Below are positions 31,751 to 43,970 of a DNA stretch of 64,000 nt, piece by piece (the stretch's first letter is position 1; each line of letters opens with the position of its first letter). Under the pieces are notes generated by a model that was given only the letters and a program-made list of their open reading frames with translations, was not told where the DNA came from and made no database searches. A program made the translations under genes and the position numbers. The DNA comes from Thauera linaloolentis 47Lol = DSM 12138 (GTDB taxonomy: Bacteria > Pseudomonadota > Gammaproteobacteria > Burkholderiales > Rhodocyclaceae): assembly GCF_000310205.1 (NCBI RefSeq), contig NZ_AMXE01000006.1, positions 34,620-98,619 of the forward strand, written 5' to 3'.

Positions 31751-33781
31751 ATGACGGACATGCAGACTCTCTATCTCCTCGTGCCGCTGGCGCCGCTCGT
31801 CGGCGCGATCTTGGCAGGATTGTTCGGCAAGACGATCGGGCGCACCGGTGCGCACGTCGTCACCATCCTCGGCGTGGCCATCGCCCTCGCAGCTTCGGTG
31901 TACATCTACCAGGATGTCCAGGCCGGCAATACCTTCAATGGCACGGTCTACACTTGGATGGTGGCTGGCGGAATCACCTTCGAGGTCGGCTTCCTGATCG
32001 ACTCGCTGACCGTGATGATGATGCTGGTGGTGACCTTCGTGTCGCTGATGGTGCACATCTACACCATCGGCTACATGTCCGAGGACCCAGGCTACCAGCG
32101 CTTCTTCAGCTACATCTCGCTGTTCACCTTCTCGATGCTGATGCTGGTGATGTCCAACAACTTCCTGCAGCTGTTCTTCGGCTGGGAAGCGGTCGGTCTC
32201 GTCTCCTACCTGCTGATCGGCTTCTGGTACGACAGGCCGACGGCCATCTACGCCAACCTGAAGGCCTTCCTCGTCAACCGGGTGGGAGACTTCGGCTTCC
32301 TGCTCGGCATCGGCCTCATCGCCGCCTACGCGGGTACGCTGAACTATGCGGAGGTGTTCGCCAAGGCGGGTGAGCTCGCCGCTCAGGACATGGCCGTGAC
32401 GGGGTGGCCGCTGATCACCGCGATCTGTATCTGCCTGTTCATCGGCGCGATGGGCAAGTCGGCCCAGGTGCCGCTGCACGTGTGGCTGCCGGATTCGATG
32501 GAAGGCCCGACCCCGATTTCGGCGCTGATCCACGCCGCGACCATGGTTACCGCGGGCATCTTCATGGTGGCGCGCATGTCGCCACTGTTCGAACTGTCGG
32601 ATACGGCCCTGTCCTTCGTGCTGGTGATCGGTGCCACCACCGCGCTGTTCATGGGCTTCCTCGGCATCGTGCAGAACGACATCAAGCGCGTCGTGGCCTA
32701 TTCGACGCTTTCACAGCTGGGCTACATGACGGTGGCGCTGGGCGTGTCGGCCTATTCGGCGGCGGTCTTCCACCTGATGACGCACGCTTTCTTCAAGGCC
32801 CTGCTGTTCCTTGGCGCCGGCTCGGTGATCATCGGCATGCACCACGACCAGGACATGCGCAACATGGGCGGCTTGTGGAAGTACATGCCCATCACCTGGT
32901 TCACGTCCTTGCTGGGGTCGCTGGCGCTGATCGGCTTCCCGCTGTTCTCGGGCTTCTTCTCCAAGGACTCGATCATCGAGGCCGTCCATGCATCGACGAT
33001 TCCGGGTGCTGGCTATGCGCTGTTCTGCGTCATGCTCGGCGTGTTCGTGACGGCGTTCTACTCCTTCCGCATGTATTTCCTGGTGTTCCACGGCAAGGAA
33101 CGCTTCGGCCAGGAGGCGCATCACGGGCATGACGATCATCATGCCGACGCGCACGACGACGACCATGGCCATGACGAGCACCATCACGGGCTGGCGCCGG
33201 GGCAGAAGCCGCACGAGTCGCCCTGGGTGGTGACGCTGCCGCTGGTGCTGCTGGCGATACCCTCGGTCCTGATCGGCTTCTTCACCATCGAGCCGATGCT
33301 GTTCGGCGACTGGTTCAAGGGCGTGATCTTCGTCGGCGACAACCACGTCGGCCTGAAGGAACTCGAAGCGAGCTTCCACGGCCCGCTCGCGATGGCGATC
33401 CACGGCCTGCAGACCGCGCCCTTCTGGCTGGCGATGGGCGGTGTCGCCCTGGCATGGTTCTTCTACATGGTGAAGCCGGGAATCCCGGCCGCGATTCAGC
33501 GCACCTTCAAGCCGATCCACAGCCTGCTGGAAAACAAGTACTTCTTCGATCGCTTCAACGAAATCGTCTTCGCCGGCGGCGCACGCGCGCTCGGCAAGGG
33601 CTTGTGGAAAGTCGGAGACCAGGGCCTGATCGACGGCGTCGCGGTGAATGGCACTGCCAGGCTGGTGGGCTGGGTGGCGCAGATGTCGCGCCTGTTCCAG
33701 ACCGGCCACCTGTACCAGTACGCCTTCATGATGATCATCGGCGTGTTCATTCTGCTTACCTTCTGGTTCAACCGCGGGTAA
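31751..33781 (+). CDS. nuoL: NADH-quinone oxidoreductase subunit L with His-rich insert
   Basis: NuoL is the distal antiporter-like proton pump with the long lateral helix. The 676-residue protein has the Mrp-type core: [64 protein letters not shown], and [16 protein letters not shown]. Residues 457-480 form a strongly His/Asp-rich loop (11 His, 7 Asp) between two membrane helices, absent from the E. coli protein. The C-terminal anchor [15 protein letters not shown] is intact. Confidence 0.96.
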   Translation: MTDMQTLYLLVPLAPLVGAILAGLFGKTIGRTGAHVVTILGVAIALAASVYIYQDVQAGNTFNGTVYTWMVAGGITFEVGFLIDSLTVMMMLVVTFVSLMVHIYTIGYMSEDPGYQRFFSYISLFTFSMLMLVMSNNFLQLFFGWEAVGLVSYLLIGFWYDRPTAIYANLKAFLVNRVGDFGFLLGIGLIAAYAGTLNYAEVFAKAGELAAQDMAVTGWPLITAICICLFIGAMGKSAQVPLHVWLPDSMEGPTPISALIHAATMVTAGIFMVARMSPLFELSDTALSFVLVIGATTALFMGFLGIVQNDIKRVVAYSTLSQLGYMTVALGVSAYSAAVFHLMTHAFFKALLFLGAGSVIIGMHHDQDMRNMGGLWKYMPITWFTSLLGSLALIGFPLFSGFFSKDSIIEAVHASTIPGAGYALFCVMLGVFVTAFYSFRMYFLVFHGKERFGQEAHHGHDDHHADAHDDDHGHDEHHHGLAPGQKPHESPWVVTLPLVLLAIPSVLIGFFTIEPMLFGDWFKGVIFVGDNHVGLKELEASFHGPLAMAIHGLQTAPFWLAMGGVALAWFFYMVKPGIPAAIQRTFKPIHSLLENKYFFDRFNEIVFAGGARALGKGLWKVGDQGLIDGVAVNGTARLVGWVAQMSRLFQTGHLYQYAFMMIIGVFILLTFWFNRG

Positions 33782-33853
33782 GCGGGACAAGCAGGAACGT
33801 ACACATAACAAGATGGAACGCGCCGTTCGCGGCGCACTGAACGGAAAGCAACG

Positions 33854-35335
33854 ATGACGGACATTCCTCTCCTCAGTCTGGCGATCTGGGTGCCGATTTT
33901 CGGTGGCCTGCTGGTGCTCGCGACCGGCTCCGATCGCAATGCCCCGCTGGCGCGGATGCTCGCCTTCGCGGTCGCGGTGGCTGGTTTCGTCGTGACCATT
34001 CCGCTCTATCTCGGCTTCGATACGACGACGAGCGCGATGCAATTCGTCGAGATCGCCTCCTGGGTGCCGCGTTTCAACATCAACTACCATCTCGGCGTCG
34101 ATGGCCTTTCGGTGCTGTTCGTGATCCTCAATGCCTTCATCACCATCACGGTGGTGCTGGCAGGCTGGAAGGTGATCGAGGACAAGGTCGCGCAGTACAT
34201 GGCCGCTTTCCTGATCATGTCGGGCCTGATGAACGGCATCTTCTCCGCGCTGGATGGCGTGCTGTTCTATGTCTTCTTCGAAGCCTCGCTGATCCCGATG
34301 TACCTCATCATCGGTGTGTGGGGCGGACCGAACCGGGTTTACGCGGCGATCAAGTTCTTTCTCTACACGCTGCTCGGCTCGCTGCTGATGCTGGTCGTGC
34401 TGCTGTATCTGTTCATGCAGTCGGGCGGCAGCTTCAGCATTCTCGACTGGCACCAACTGCCCCTGCCGATCGAGCCGCAGATCCTGATCTTCCTGGCCTT
34501 CCTGATCGCCTTTGGCGTGAAGGTGCCGATGTGGCCGGTGCATACCTGGCTGCCCGACGCCCACGTAGAGGCGCCGACTGGCGGCTCGGTGGTGCTTGCC
34601 GCCATCGCGCTGAAACTGGGTGCCTATGGCTTCCTGCGCTTCTCGCTGCCCATCGTGCCCGATGCCGCGCATGAACTCTCGTGGCTCGTGATCGCGCTGT
34701 CGCTGATCGCCGTGGTGTATATCGGCTTCGTCGCCCTGGTGCAGGCCGACATGAAGAAGCTGGTTGCGTATTCGTCGATCTCGCACATGGGTTTCGTGAC
34801 CCTGGGTTTCTTCATCTTCAACCCGCTGGGCATCGAAGGGGCGATCGTGCAGATGATCTCGCACGGCTTCGTGTCGGCTGCCATGTTCCTGTGCATCGGC
34901 GTGCTCTACGACCGCGTCCATTCGCGCCAGATCGCCGACTACGGCGGCGTGGTGCACACCATGCCCAAGTTCGCGGCTTTCTTCATGCTGTTCGCCATGG
35001 CCAACTCCGGTCTGCCCGCGACGTCGGGCTTCGTCGGCGAGTTCATGGTCGTGCTCGGCGCGGTGCAGTACAACTTCTGGATCGGTTTCATTGCGGCCAC
35101 GACGCTGATCCTGGGCGCTGCCTATTCGCTGTGGATGTACAAGCGTGTCGTGTTCGGCAAGGTCGCGAACAAGCATGTGGCGGAACTCGAGGACATCAAT
35201 GCCCGCGAATTCGCTTTCCTCGGCATCCTCGCCGCCTGCGTGCTGGCGATGGGGCTTTACCCCTATCCCTTCACCGAAGTGATGCACGCTTCGGTCAACG
35301 AACTCCTGCGGCATGTTGCCGTGAGCAAGCTCTGA
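33854..35335 (+). CDS. nuoM: NADH-quinone oxidoreductase subunit M
   Basis: NuoM is the middle antiporter-like proton-pumping subunit. The 493-residue protein has fourteen predicted helices. Conserved blocks are [37 protein letters not shown] with the key Glu, [27 protein letters not shown] with the key Lys, and [14 protein letters not shown]. Length is normal. Confidence 0.97.
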   Translation: MTDIPLLSLAIWVPIFGGLLVLATGSDRNAPLARMLAFAVAVAGFVVTIPLYLGFDTTTSAMQFVEIASWVPRFNINYHLGVDGLSVLFVILNAFITITVVLAGWKVIEDKVAQYMAAFLIMSGLMNGIFSALDGVLFYVFFEASLIPMYLIIGVWGGPNRVYAAIKFFLYTLLGSLLMLVVLLYLFMQSGGSFSILDWHQLPLPIEPQILIFLAFLIAFGVKVPMWPVHTWLPDAHVEAPTGGSVVLAAIALKLGAYGFLRFSLPIVPDAAHELSWLVIALSLIAVVYIGFVALVQADMKKLVAYSSISHMGFVTLGFFIFNPLGIEGAIVQMISHGFVSAAMFLCIGVLYDRVHSRQIADYGGVVHTMPKFAAFFMLFAMANSGLPATSGFVGEFMVVLGAVQYNFWIGFIAATTLILGAAYSLWMYKRVVFGKVANKHVAELEDINAREFAFLGILAACVLAMGLYPYPFTEVMHASVNELLRHVAVSKL

Positions 35336-35385
35336 GTGCCGCGCGCCCGGGCACCCTTAGAGACACTTAACGGACTGGTCAGAAG

Positions 35386-36855
35386 ATGAACTTTGTCGTC
35401 CCCGACTTCTACCCCGCCGCGGCCGAGATATTCGTTGCCGTGATGGCCCTGGTGATCATGCTTGCGAGCACGTTCGCGCGCAGCATCGCGCGAACGCTGG
35501 CTTACTACGCCACGCAGTTCACGCTGATCGCGGCGGCCTTCGTCACGATCTACACGATGCAGGGCGAGCCGGTATACACCTTCAGCAACCTGTTCATCAG
35601 CGATCTGATGGGCAGCTTCCTGAAGCTGATGATCTATTTTTCGACGGCGATCGCCTTGCTCTATGGCCGCGCCTACCTTGCCGATCGCAAGATCGACAAG
35701 CCGGAGTACTACCTGCTCGCGCTGCTGATGACGCTGGGCATGATGGTCATGGTCACGGCCAACCACATGCTGCCGATGTACATCGGCCTAGAGATGATGT
35801 CGCTGGCGCTGTACACCATGGTCGCCTTCGATCGCGACTCCGCGCGCTCGACCGAGGCCGCGATGAAGTACTTCGTCCTCGGCGCGCTGGCTTCGGGCCT
35901 GCTGCTGTACGGCATGTCGATGATCTATGGCGCGACCGGTTCGCTGGAGTTCTCGGCCATCGCCCAGGCGGTCTACAACCAGGCGGCGAACCAGACCGTG
36001 CTGATGTTCGGCCTCGTCTTCCTCGTCGCCGGCATCTGCTTCAAGCTCGGCGTGGTGCCTTTCCACATGTGGGTGCCCGACGTCTATCAGGGGGCGCCGA
36101 CCGCCGTCACGCTGATGATCTCGACCGCACCGAAGCTGGCTGCCTTCGCGATGGCCGTACGTCTGCTGATCTGGGCGCTGTTCGACATCGCGGAAGAATG
36201 GCAGGGCATGCTCATGCTGGTTGCCGTCGCTTCCATCGTGCTCGGCAACCTGGCGGCGATCGCGCAGCAGAACATCAAGCGCATGCTGGCCTATTCCGGC
36301 ATCTCGCACATGGGCTTCATGCTGCTCGGGTTGCTGTCCGGGGTCGTCGACGGCGACCGCCACTTCGCCCTCAATGCCTACAGCTCGGCGATGTTCTACG
36401 CGGTGTCCTACGTGATCATGAGCCTGGCGTCCTTCGGCATGCTCATCCTGCTGTCCCGCGCGGGCTTCGACGCAGAGAACATCGATGACTTCAAGGGCCT
36501 CAACAAGCGCAGCCCGTGGTTTGCGCTGATGATGCTGTTCGTCATGTTCTCGATGGCGGGCATCCCCTTCTTCATCGGCTTCTTCGCCAAGCTGTCGGTG
36601 CTGCAGGCGGTGGTGGCCGCCGGCTACTTCTGGCTGGCCGTCGTCGCGGTGCTGATGTCGGTGGCGGGCGCTTTCTACTACCTGCGCGTCGTCAAGGTGA
36701 TGTATTTCGATGCGCCGGACGACGAAGCGCCGATCCACGCTCCCGCCGAAGTCCGCGTCATGCTGTCGGCGAACGGCATCGCGATCGCCGCCCTCGGGCT
36801 TGCGCCGCAGATGCTGATGTCGCTGTGCGCCTACGCGCTGCTCGGCTCGCTTTGA
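35386..36855 (+). CDS. nuoN: NADH-quinone oxidoreductase subunit N
   Basis: NuoN is the antiporter-like subunit nearest the quinone module and the last gene of the nuo operon. The 489-residue protein contains [59 protein letters not shown], and [19 protein letters not shown]. It is followed directly by a NUDIX gene whose start lies 30 bp beyond the nuoN stop. Confidence 0.97.
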   Translation: MNFVVPDFYPAAAEIFVAVMALVIMLASTFARSIARTLAYYATQFTLIAAAFVTIYTMQGEPVYTFSNLFISDLMGSFLKLMIYFSTAIALLYGRAYLADRKIDKPEYYLLALLMTLGMMVMVTANHMLPMYIGLEMMSLALYTMVAFDRDSARSTEAAMKYFVLGALASGLLLYGMSMIYGATGSLEFSAIAQAVYNQAANQTVLMFGLVFLVAGICFKLGVVPFHMWVPDVYQGAPTAVTLMISTAPKLAAFAMAVRLLIWALFDIAEEWQGMLMLVAVASIVLGNLAAIAQQNIKRMLAYSGISHMGFMLLGLLSGVVDGDRHFALNAYSSAMFYAVSYVIMSLASFGMLILLSRAGFDAENIDDFKGLNKRSPWFALMMLFVMFSMAGIPFFIGFFAKLSVLQAVVAAGYFWLAVVAVLMSVAGAFYYLRVVKVMYFDAPDDEAPIHAPAEVRVMLSANGIAIAALGLAPQMLMSLCAYALLGSL

Positions 36856-36885
36856 GTGCCCTTGCCGGCGATGCCTGAGGATTGC

Positions 36886-37440
36886 GTGAGCCAGGACCCG
36901 CTCGAAGAAAGGGAACTGGCGAGCGAGCAGGTTTTCGACGGCAAGCTGCTCAAGGTCTGGCGGGACCGGGTCCGGCTGCCGGACGGCTCGGAGGGCGGGC
37001 GCGAGTATGTCCGCCATCCCGGTGCGGTGGTCGTCGTGGCGGTATTGCCTGACGGGCGTCTGTTGTTCGAGCGCCAGTTCCGCTATCCGCTGAGGCGGGC
37101 GTTCGTCGAATTGCCTGCCGGCAAAATCGACCCGGGCGAGGACATCCTCTACTGCGCGCGGCGCGAGCTGCGCGAGGAAACCGGCTACCAGGCTGCCGAC
37201 TGGCAGTACGTAGGCGTGATGCATCCCTGCATCGGCTATTCGGACGAGCGCATCGAGATCTTTCTTGCCACAGGGCTGGCGCACGTCGGCCATTGCCGGG
37301 ACGAAGGCGAATTCCTCGAGGTGTTCAGCCTGTCCCTGGATGAGGCCGAGCATGCCGTGCATCGCGGCGAGATTACCGATGGCAAGTCGATCTCCGCGCT
37401 TTATCGCTGCTTGCCCCTGATCAGGGCGATGTCCGGCTGA
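36886..37440 (+). CDS. NUDIX hydrolase, ADP-ribose pyrophosphatase-like
   Basis: The protein is 184 residues from a GTG at 36886, preceded by GAGG with a 5-6 nt spacer; other in-frame starts at 36856 (GTG) and 36871 (ATG) have no such signal. The NUDIX box is complete: GKIDPGEDILYCARRELREE followed by TGY. VRHPGAVVVVAVLPDG and ERQFRYPLRRAFVELPAG resemble the ADP-ribose/ADP-sugar pyrophosphatase (NudF-type) subgroup. Its place at the end of the nuo operon might link it to nucleotide housekeeping, but this is inference; the substrate cannot be read from sequence. Confidence 0.88.
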   Translation: MSQDPLEERELASEQVFDGKLLKVWRDRVRLPDGSEGGREYVRHPGAVVVVAVLPDGRLLFERQFRYPLRRAFVELPAGKIDPGEDILYCARRELREETGYQAADWQYVGVMHPCIGYSDERIEIFLATGLAHVGHCRDEGEFLEVFSLSLDEAEHAVHRGEITDGKSISALYRCLPLIRAMSG

Positions 37441-37484
37441 ATTTCGCATTGAGGCCGATGCGGAGGCGCTGAAACCGCAGGCCT

Positions 37485-38639
37485 CTAGAGACCGTTCCGG
37501 TAGGGCGCGTGTTCGCCCAGTTCATCCAGATAGAAACCCATCTGGCTGCGTTCGCGGTCCAGGTAATCGTCCACCGCGGCGCGAAAGCGCGGGTCCGCGA
37601 TCCAGTGCACCGATTGCGTCCGCGCCGGCATGAGCCCTCTCGCGAGCTTGTGCTCGCCCTGCGCGCCGCCCTCGAAGCGCCGCAAGCCATGCCGGATACA
37701 GTATTCGATGGCCTGGTAGTAGCAGAGCTCGAAATGCAGGAAGGGCAGGGCTTCGACCGCACCCCAGTAACGCCCGTACAGGGCTTCGTCGTCGCGCAGG
37801 AAGAACGCGCAGGCGACGGGCCCGTCCTCGCGCTCGGCGAGCAGGAGAGAGACCTTGTCGGGTAGCCCGCTTGCCAGCCTGAGGAAGAAATCCAGGTTCA
37901 GGTAGGGGGTGGAGCGGTGCAGGGCATAGGTGTTCGCGTAGCACCGGTAGAGAAAGGCCCAGTCGCCGGGGCCGGCGCTGTGGCCGTCCAGCCAGCGCAT
38001 CCGCAGACTGTGCATCGCTGCACGGCGCCGCTCCTGGCGGATCTTCTTGCGCTTGTCGTGGTTGAGGCCGGCGAGAAAGTCGGCGAAATCCGTGTAGGCA
38101 TTCGCTCCTTTTCCTGCGTTCTCCCAATGGAACTGCACGCCGTGGCGCACGGAAAGGCCCGCATCCTGCAGCAGGGGGAGATCGTCGTCGTCCGGGAAGA
38201 GCACGTGAAGCGACGACAGGCCGCTGTTTTCGGCGAGGCTGCGCACGCCATCGACGAGCGTGCGGCGAGCTTCGTGGGCGAGTCCGAGCACGCGCGGCCC
38301 TGGAATCGGCGTGAAAGGGATGGCCGCCAGCCATTTTGGATAGTAGTCCAGGCCGTGCTGCTGGTAGGCCCGGGCCCAGGCCCAGTCGAAAACGTACTCG
38401 CCCCATGAATGCGCCTTCAGGTACAAGGGCATCGCGGCAATCAAGCGCCCCTCCTTCCACAGCGTGGCATGGCGGGGTATCCAGCCGCTGTCCGGCCCCA
38501 CGCACGCGCTCGCTTCCAGCGCATGCAGGTAGGCGTGATGGAGGCAGGGCGGCGGTGTCCGCGGTAGCAGGGCATCCCAGTCCCGGGGAGCGACGAGATC
38601 GATCGAGTCGAGGAAATGGAGTCCGTTCAGGGCGGCCAT
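37485..38639 (-). CDS. FemAB-like protein (COG3146/PF04339 type)
   Basis: This 384-residue cytoplasmic protein belongs, by the motifs I recognise, to the GNAT-fold family annotated as peptidoglycan biosynthesis/recognition (FemAB-like). Features include LPRTPPPCLHHAYLHALEAS, the HSWGEYVFDWAWARAYQQHG block, the basic segment DKRKKIRQERRR, and the C-terminal YYQAIEYCIRHGLRRFEGGAQGEHKLARG. FemAB enzymes transfer amino acids from aminoacyl-tRNA, but the reaction of this subfamily is not established to my knowledge. It diverges from nadE. Confidence 0.8.
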   Translation of the reverse strand: MAALNGLHFLDSIDLVAPRDWDALLPRTPPPCLHHAYLHALEASACVGPDSGWIPRHATLWKEGRLIAAMPLYLKAHSWGEYVFDWAWARAYQQHGLDYYPKWLAAIPFTPIPGPRVLGLAHEARRTLVDGVRSLAENSGLSSLHVLFPDDDDLPLLQDAGLSVRHGVQFHWENAGKGANAYTDFADFLAGLNHDKRKKIRQERRRAAMHSLRMRWLDGHSAGPGDWAFLYRCYANTYALHRSTPYLNLDFFLRLASGLPDKVSLLLAEREDGPVACAFFLRDDEALYGRYWGAVEALPFLHFELCYYQAIEYCIRHGLRRFEGGAQGEHKLARGLMPARTQSVHWIADPRFRAAVDDYLDRERSQMGFYLDELGEHAPYRNGL

Positions 38640-38771
38640 GGCTTGCAGTCGGGCAGGTTAAAAATTGTGAGGTCCGGGCGCCGTGCCATGGCGGCAGCGG
38701 TCTTTCGCCTATTTTTTGGGCACGGCAAAGATACGCTGTGGCGGCGACCACTTGCAAGCGCTGTCCACGGC

Positions 38772-38780
38772 TTATCCACA
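38772..38780 (+). promoter_or_regulatory. Perfect DnaA box
   Basis: TTATCCACA matches the consensus high-affinity DnaA box exactly. A degenerate neighbour, CTGTCCACG, is at 38761-38769. Both lie in the 221-bp gap between the FemAB-like gene and nadE. A single exact 9-mer may be chance, but it is intergenic and has a flanking near-match. Confidence 0.45.
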
Positions 38781-38846
38781 GGCTTGCACACTTGGGCTGT
38801 GGGTTTGCGGAAGGGGGCGCGCTGCGCTGCAAGGACGGCGAAGCGG

Positions 38847-38852
38847 TATAGT
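38847..38852 (+). promoter_or_regulatory. Candidate -10 element of nadE (near-leaderless)
   Basis: TATAGT ends 8 nt before the nadE ATG, with no Shine-Dalgarno between. Transcription would begin at or within a few bases of the start codon. The -35 is poor. Confidence 0.4.
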
Positions 38853-38860
38853 TTCGCTCC

Positions 38861-40844
<1,984 letters not shown>

Positions 40845-40847
40845 ACC

Positions 40848-41966
40848 CTAGGTCCGGGGGTTCGGGCTCCGGGCCGCATTCTGCGCCCGCAGCAGCACCA
40901 GCAAGGCGCCCGCGCCGCCGTCGTGCGGCCCCGCCTGGCAGAACGCCAGAATCTCCTCGCGCTGCGCCAGCCAGCCGCGGGACAACTGCTTGAGGATGGA
41001 GATTTTTCCGGGCGAGCCATGGCCCTTGCCGTGGATCACCCGGATGCAGCGCCTGCCCTGGAGCAGGCTGTCATTCAGGAAATGCGCCAGGGCGTCGCGG
41101 GCTTCGTCACGCACCAGCCCATGCAGGTCGAGCTGGCCCTGCAGCACCCAGCGTCCCCGGCGCAGGTCGGTCAGCACCCGGCGTGGCAGTCCGGGACGCA
41201 GGAAGGCCGCCTCGTCTCCCATATCCAGCCTGTCCTCGAAGCTCAGGGGAGCAGCCAGGGACTCGCCGAGCGCGGCGCGCTCGTCCTCTTCGCGCTTGAC
41301 CGGAGCAGGGTGCGGCGCCGGCCGCTGCAGCTCGACGCGGTTGCAGGTGTCGACCGGCCGCGTATCGCCCACCACGCTGCGGAACAGCGAAGCAGGGTCG
41401 TCGAGGCCGGTGTCGGCCGGCAGGATGAGCGCGTCCGGGCGCTGCGCCTGGGGCGCCTTGTCCTGCGCCGAAAGGCGTGCGCCGTGGCGCAACGGCGTAT
41501 CGAGCTCGACCCGTCCCGTTCCGCGCAAGGGGGTCACGCCTTCATAGGCGAGGCTCAATGGGTCGTGTCTTGCAGCGGGCGCCGCTCGGTCGGTGCTGTC
41601 TTCGTCGTCGCCGTACTGGCGCGGCCGGGGCAGCGGGGCCGGGCGTGCGTGTTCGATTTCGGCCCGGTTGCTGCCGCGGACCGGTGTCGTCGCGCCCACC
41701 ATCTTGTGGAACAGCGCCAGTTCGGCTTCGTCCGCTACCCTGGCGGGCTCGGGCGCGCCGGTTTCGCCGGCCGTCCGGGAGGGGCGTATCTTTTTCGCCG
41801 CGGGCTGCTGCGGGGAGCGCTCCGGCGAGCCGTCGCCGTTCGCCTGGAGCTGCTTGCGCAGGCCGGCAAAGGGATTGTTGCCGGCGGCGGCTTTCAATGG
41901 CTGGCTGCCGTCGGCACGCGGGACGGCCGCTGTGGCCGACGAGGGCGTGCGCGAACGGCGGCTCAT
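40848..41966 (-). CDS. Smr-domain protein with triplicated N-terminal motif
   Basis: The 372-residue protein ends in an Smr domain (residues about 275-362) with LDLHGLVRDEARDAL and the HGKGHGSPG loop; Smr domains are typically nucleases. The N-terminal 270 residues are Pro/Arg/Ala-rich and probably disordered, with three diverged copies of a motif of the form LF-VG-T-PV-NR-EL at residues 82-108, 135-158 and 190-216. Homologues I know carry one. It lies 8 bp downstream of trxB and is probably co-transcribed. Confidence 0.87.
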   Translation of the reverse strand: MSRRSRTPSSATAAVPRADGSQPLKAAAGNNPFAGLRKQLQANGDGSPERSPQQPAAKKIRPSRTAGETGAPEPARVADEAELALFHKMVGATTPVRGSNRAEIEHARPAPLPRPRQYGDDEDSTDRAAPAARHDPLSLAYEGVTPLRGTGRVELDTPLRHGARLSAQDKAPQAQRPDALILPADTGLDDPASLFRSVVGDTRPVDTCNRVELQRPAPHPAPVKREEDERAALGESLAAPLSFEDRLDMGDEAAFLRPGLPRRVLTDLRRGRWVLQGQLDLHGLVRDEARDALAHFLNDSLLQGRRCIRVIHGKGHGSPGKISILKQLSRGWLAQREEILAFCQAGPHDGGAGALLVLLRAQNAARSPNPRT

Positions 41967-41974
41967 TGCTCTGC

Positions 41975-42964
<990 letters not shown>

Positions 42965-43139
42965 TTATAGCCGAGCCCTGCGGGGGGCCGAGGCGATGGC
43001 CGTGATAGCGGAGATGAATGGAGGGGCTGGCGACCGTGACGGATTTCTCACCTCTGCAATCGATTGTGCAATATTCGTTTACACTCGTGACATATCGTCT
43101 AGACAAGCCTGTTCTTGCAGGTTCTTCCGTGGAGTCAGC

Positions 43140-43811
43140 ATGTCGAAACCCACCGCAGTGTCCGTCATCGCCCTGAAGACGTTTCCGCTTTTTCATGGTC
43201 TCTCGGATGACGTGCTCGCCAATGTGGCCCGTGTTTCCATGATGCGGCGGATCGCGCGCGGTCAGCCGGTCGTCAATGCGGGCGATCGTTCCGACTTCGT
43301 CTACTTCGTCCTCACCGGCAGCCTCAAGGTGGTCGTCAGCGACGAGGATGGGCGCGAGGTGATCCTGTCCATCCTGGGGCAGGGCGAACTCTTCGGCGAA
43401 ATGGGCATGTTCGACGAGCAGCCGCGTTCGGCCTCGGTGGTGGCGGTCGTGCCGGCCGATCTCGTGCTGATCGCCAAGCAGGATTTCCGCGTGATCATGC
43501 GCGACAACTTCGACGTTGCCTGGCGCATCATGTGCAATCTCGCCAGCCGCCTGCGCAACGCCGACCGCAAGATAGAAAGCCTTGCGCTGATGGACGTCTA
43601 CGGCCGTGTCGCGCGCCTGCTGATCGAGATGGCCGAGGATGTCGGTGGCGAATCGGTCGTGGTGCGCAAGATTTCCAAGCAGGACATCGCCAAGATGATC
43701 GGCGCCTCGCGCGAGATGGTGAGCCGCGTGATGAAGGATCTCGGCCAGCAGGGCCTGATCGAGGAACGTCCCCAGGGAATCGTGCTGCGCGAGCGCCTCA
43801 GCGAGGTGTGA
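43140..43811 (+). CDS. Crp/Fnr-family transcriptional regulator, cNMP-type
   Basis: The 223-residue protein has an N-terminal cyclic-nucleotide-binding domain (about residues 10-125) and a C-terminal winged helix with the recognition region SKQDIAKMIGASREMVSRVM (179-198). The phosphate-binding cassette GELFGEMGMFDEQPRSAS retains the Arg-Ser pair (Arg96-Ser97) equivalent to cAMP contacts in E. coli CRP. It lacks the N-terminal cysteines of oxygen-sensing FNR. The recognition helix has the R-E-x-x-x-R pattern of CRP-type binders. It occupies the place of lrp in the E. coli trxB-lrp-ftsK cluster. Its targets are unknown. Confidence 0.9.
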   Translation: MSKPTAVSVIALKTFPLFHGLSDDVLANVARVSMMRRIARGQPVVNAGDRSDFVYFVLTGSLKVVVSDEDGREVILSILGQGELFGEMGMFDEQPRSASVVAVVPADLVLIAKQDFRVIMRDNFDVAWRIMCNLASRLRNADRKIESLALMDVYGRVARLLIEMAEDVGGESVVVRKISKQDIAKMIGASREMVSRVMKDLGQQGLIEERPQGIVLRERLSEV

Positions 43812-43925
43812 CGCAAAAGGCAGGGCGCCCCCTGCCGCAGCCCGACGGCCTGCATGCCATGACGGTCGGTCGCGCGGCTTTGTGAGGATGCGCAACGCGA
43901 CGGCCGAGTGCTGCGGCGCATCGCT

Positions 43926-43931
43926 TATAAT
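43926..43931 (+). promoter_or_regulatory. Candidate -10 element of ftsK
   Basis: A perfect TATAAT lies 39 nt before the ftsK ATG in the 159-bp gap after the Crp/Fnr gene. The sequence at -35 (GCCGAG) is poor, so activation by a factor is possible. Confidence 0.5.
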
Positions 43932-43970
43932 CGCTGCTGTTGTTTCATTCAGGTTCCGCGCCGTCGCCTC

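Noticed and set aside
32711..35314. Open frame of about 870 codons antisense to nuoL and nuoM
   Set aside because: Its His/Asp/Glu/Arg-rich composition is the complement of membrane-protein codons; no motif or ribosome-binding site is present.
43057..43066. CAATCGATTG palindrome upstream of the Crp/Fnr gene as an FNR or CRP site
   Set aside because: The symmetry is perfect but the sequence matches neither TTGAT-N4-ATCAA nor TGTGA-N6-TCACA. A 10-bp palindrome alone is weak evidence.
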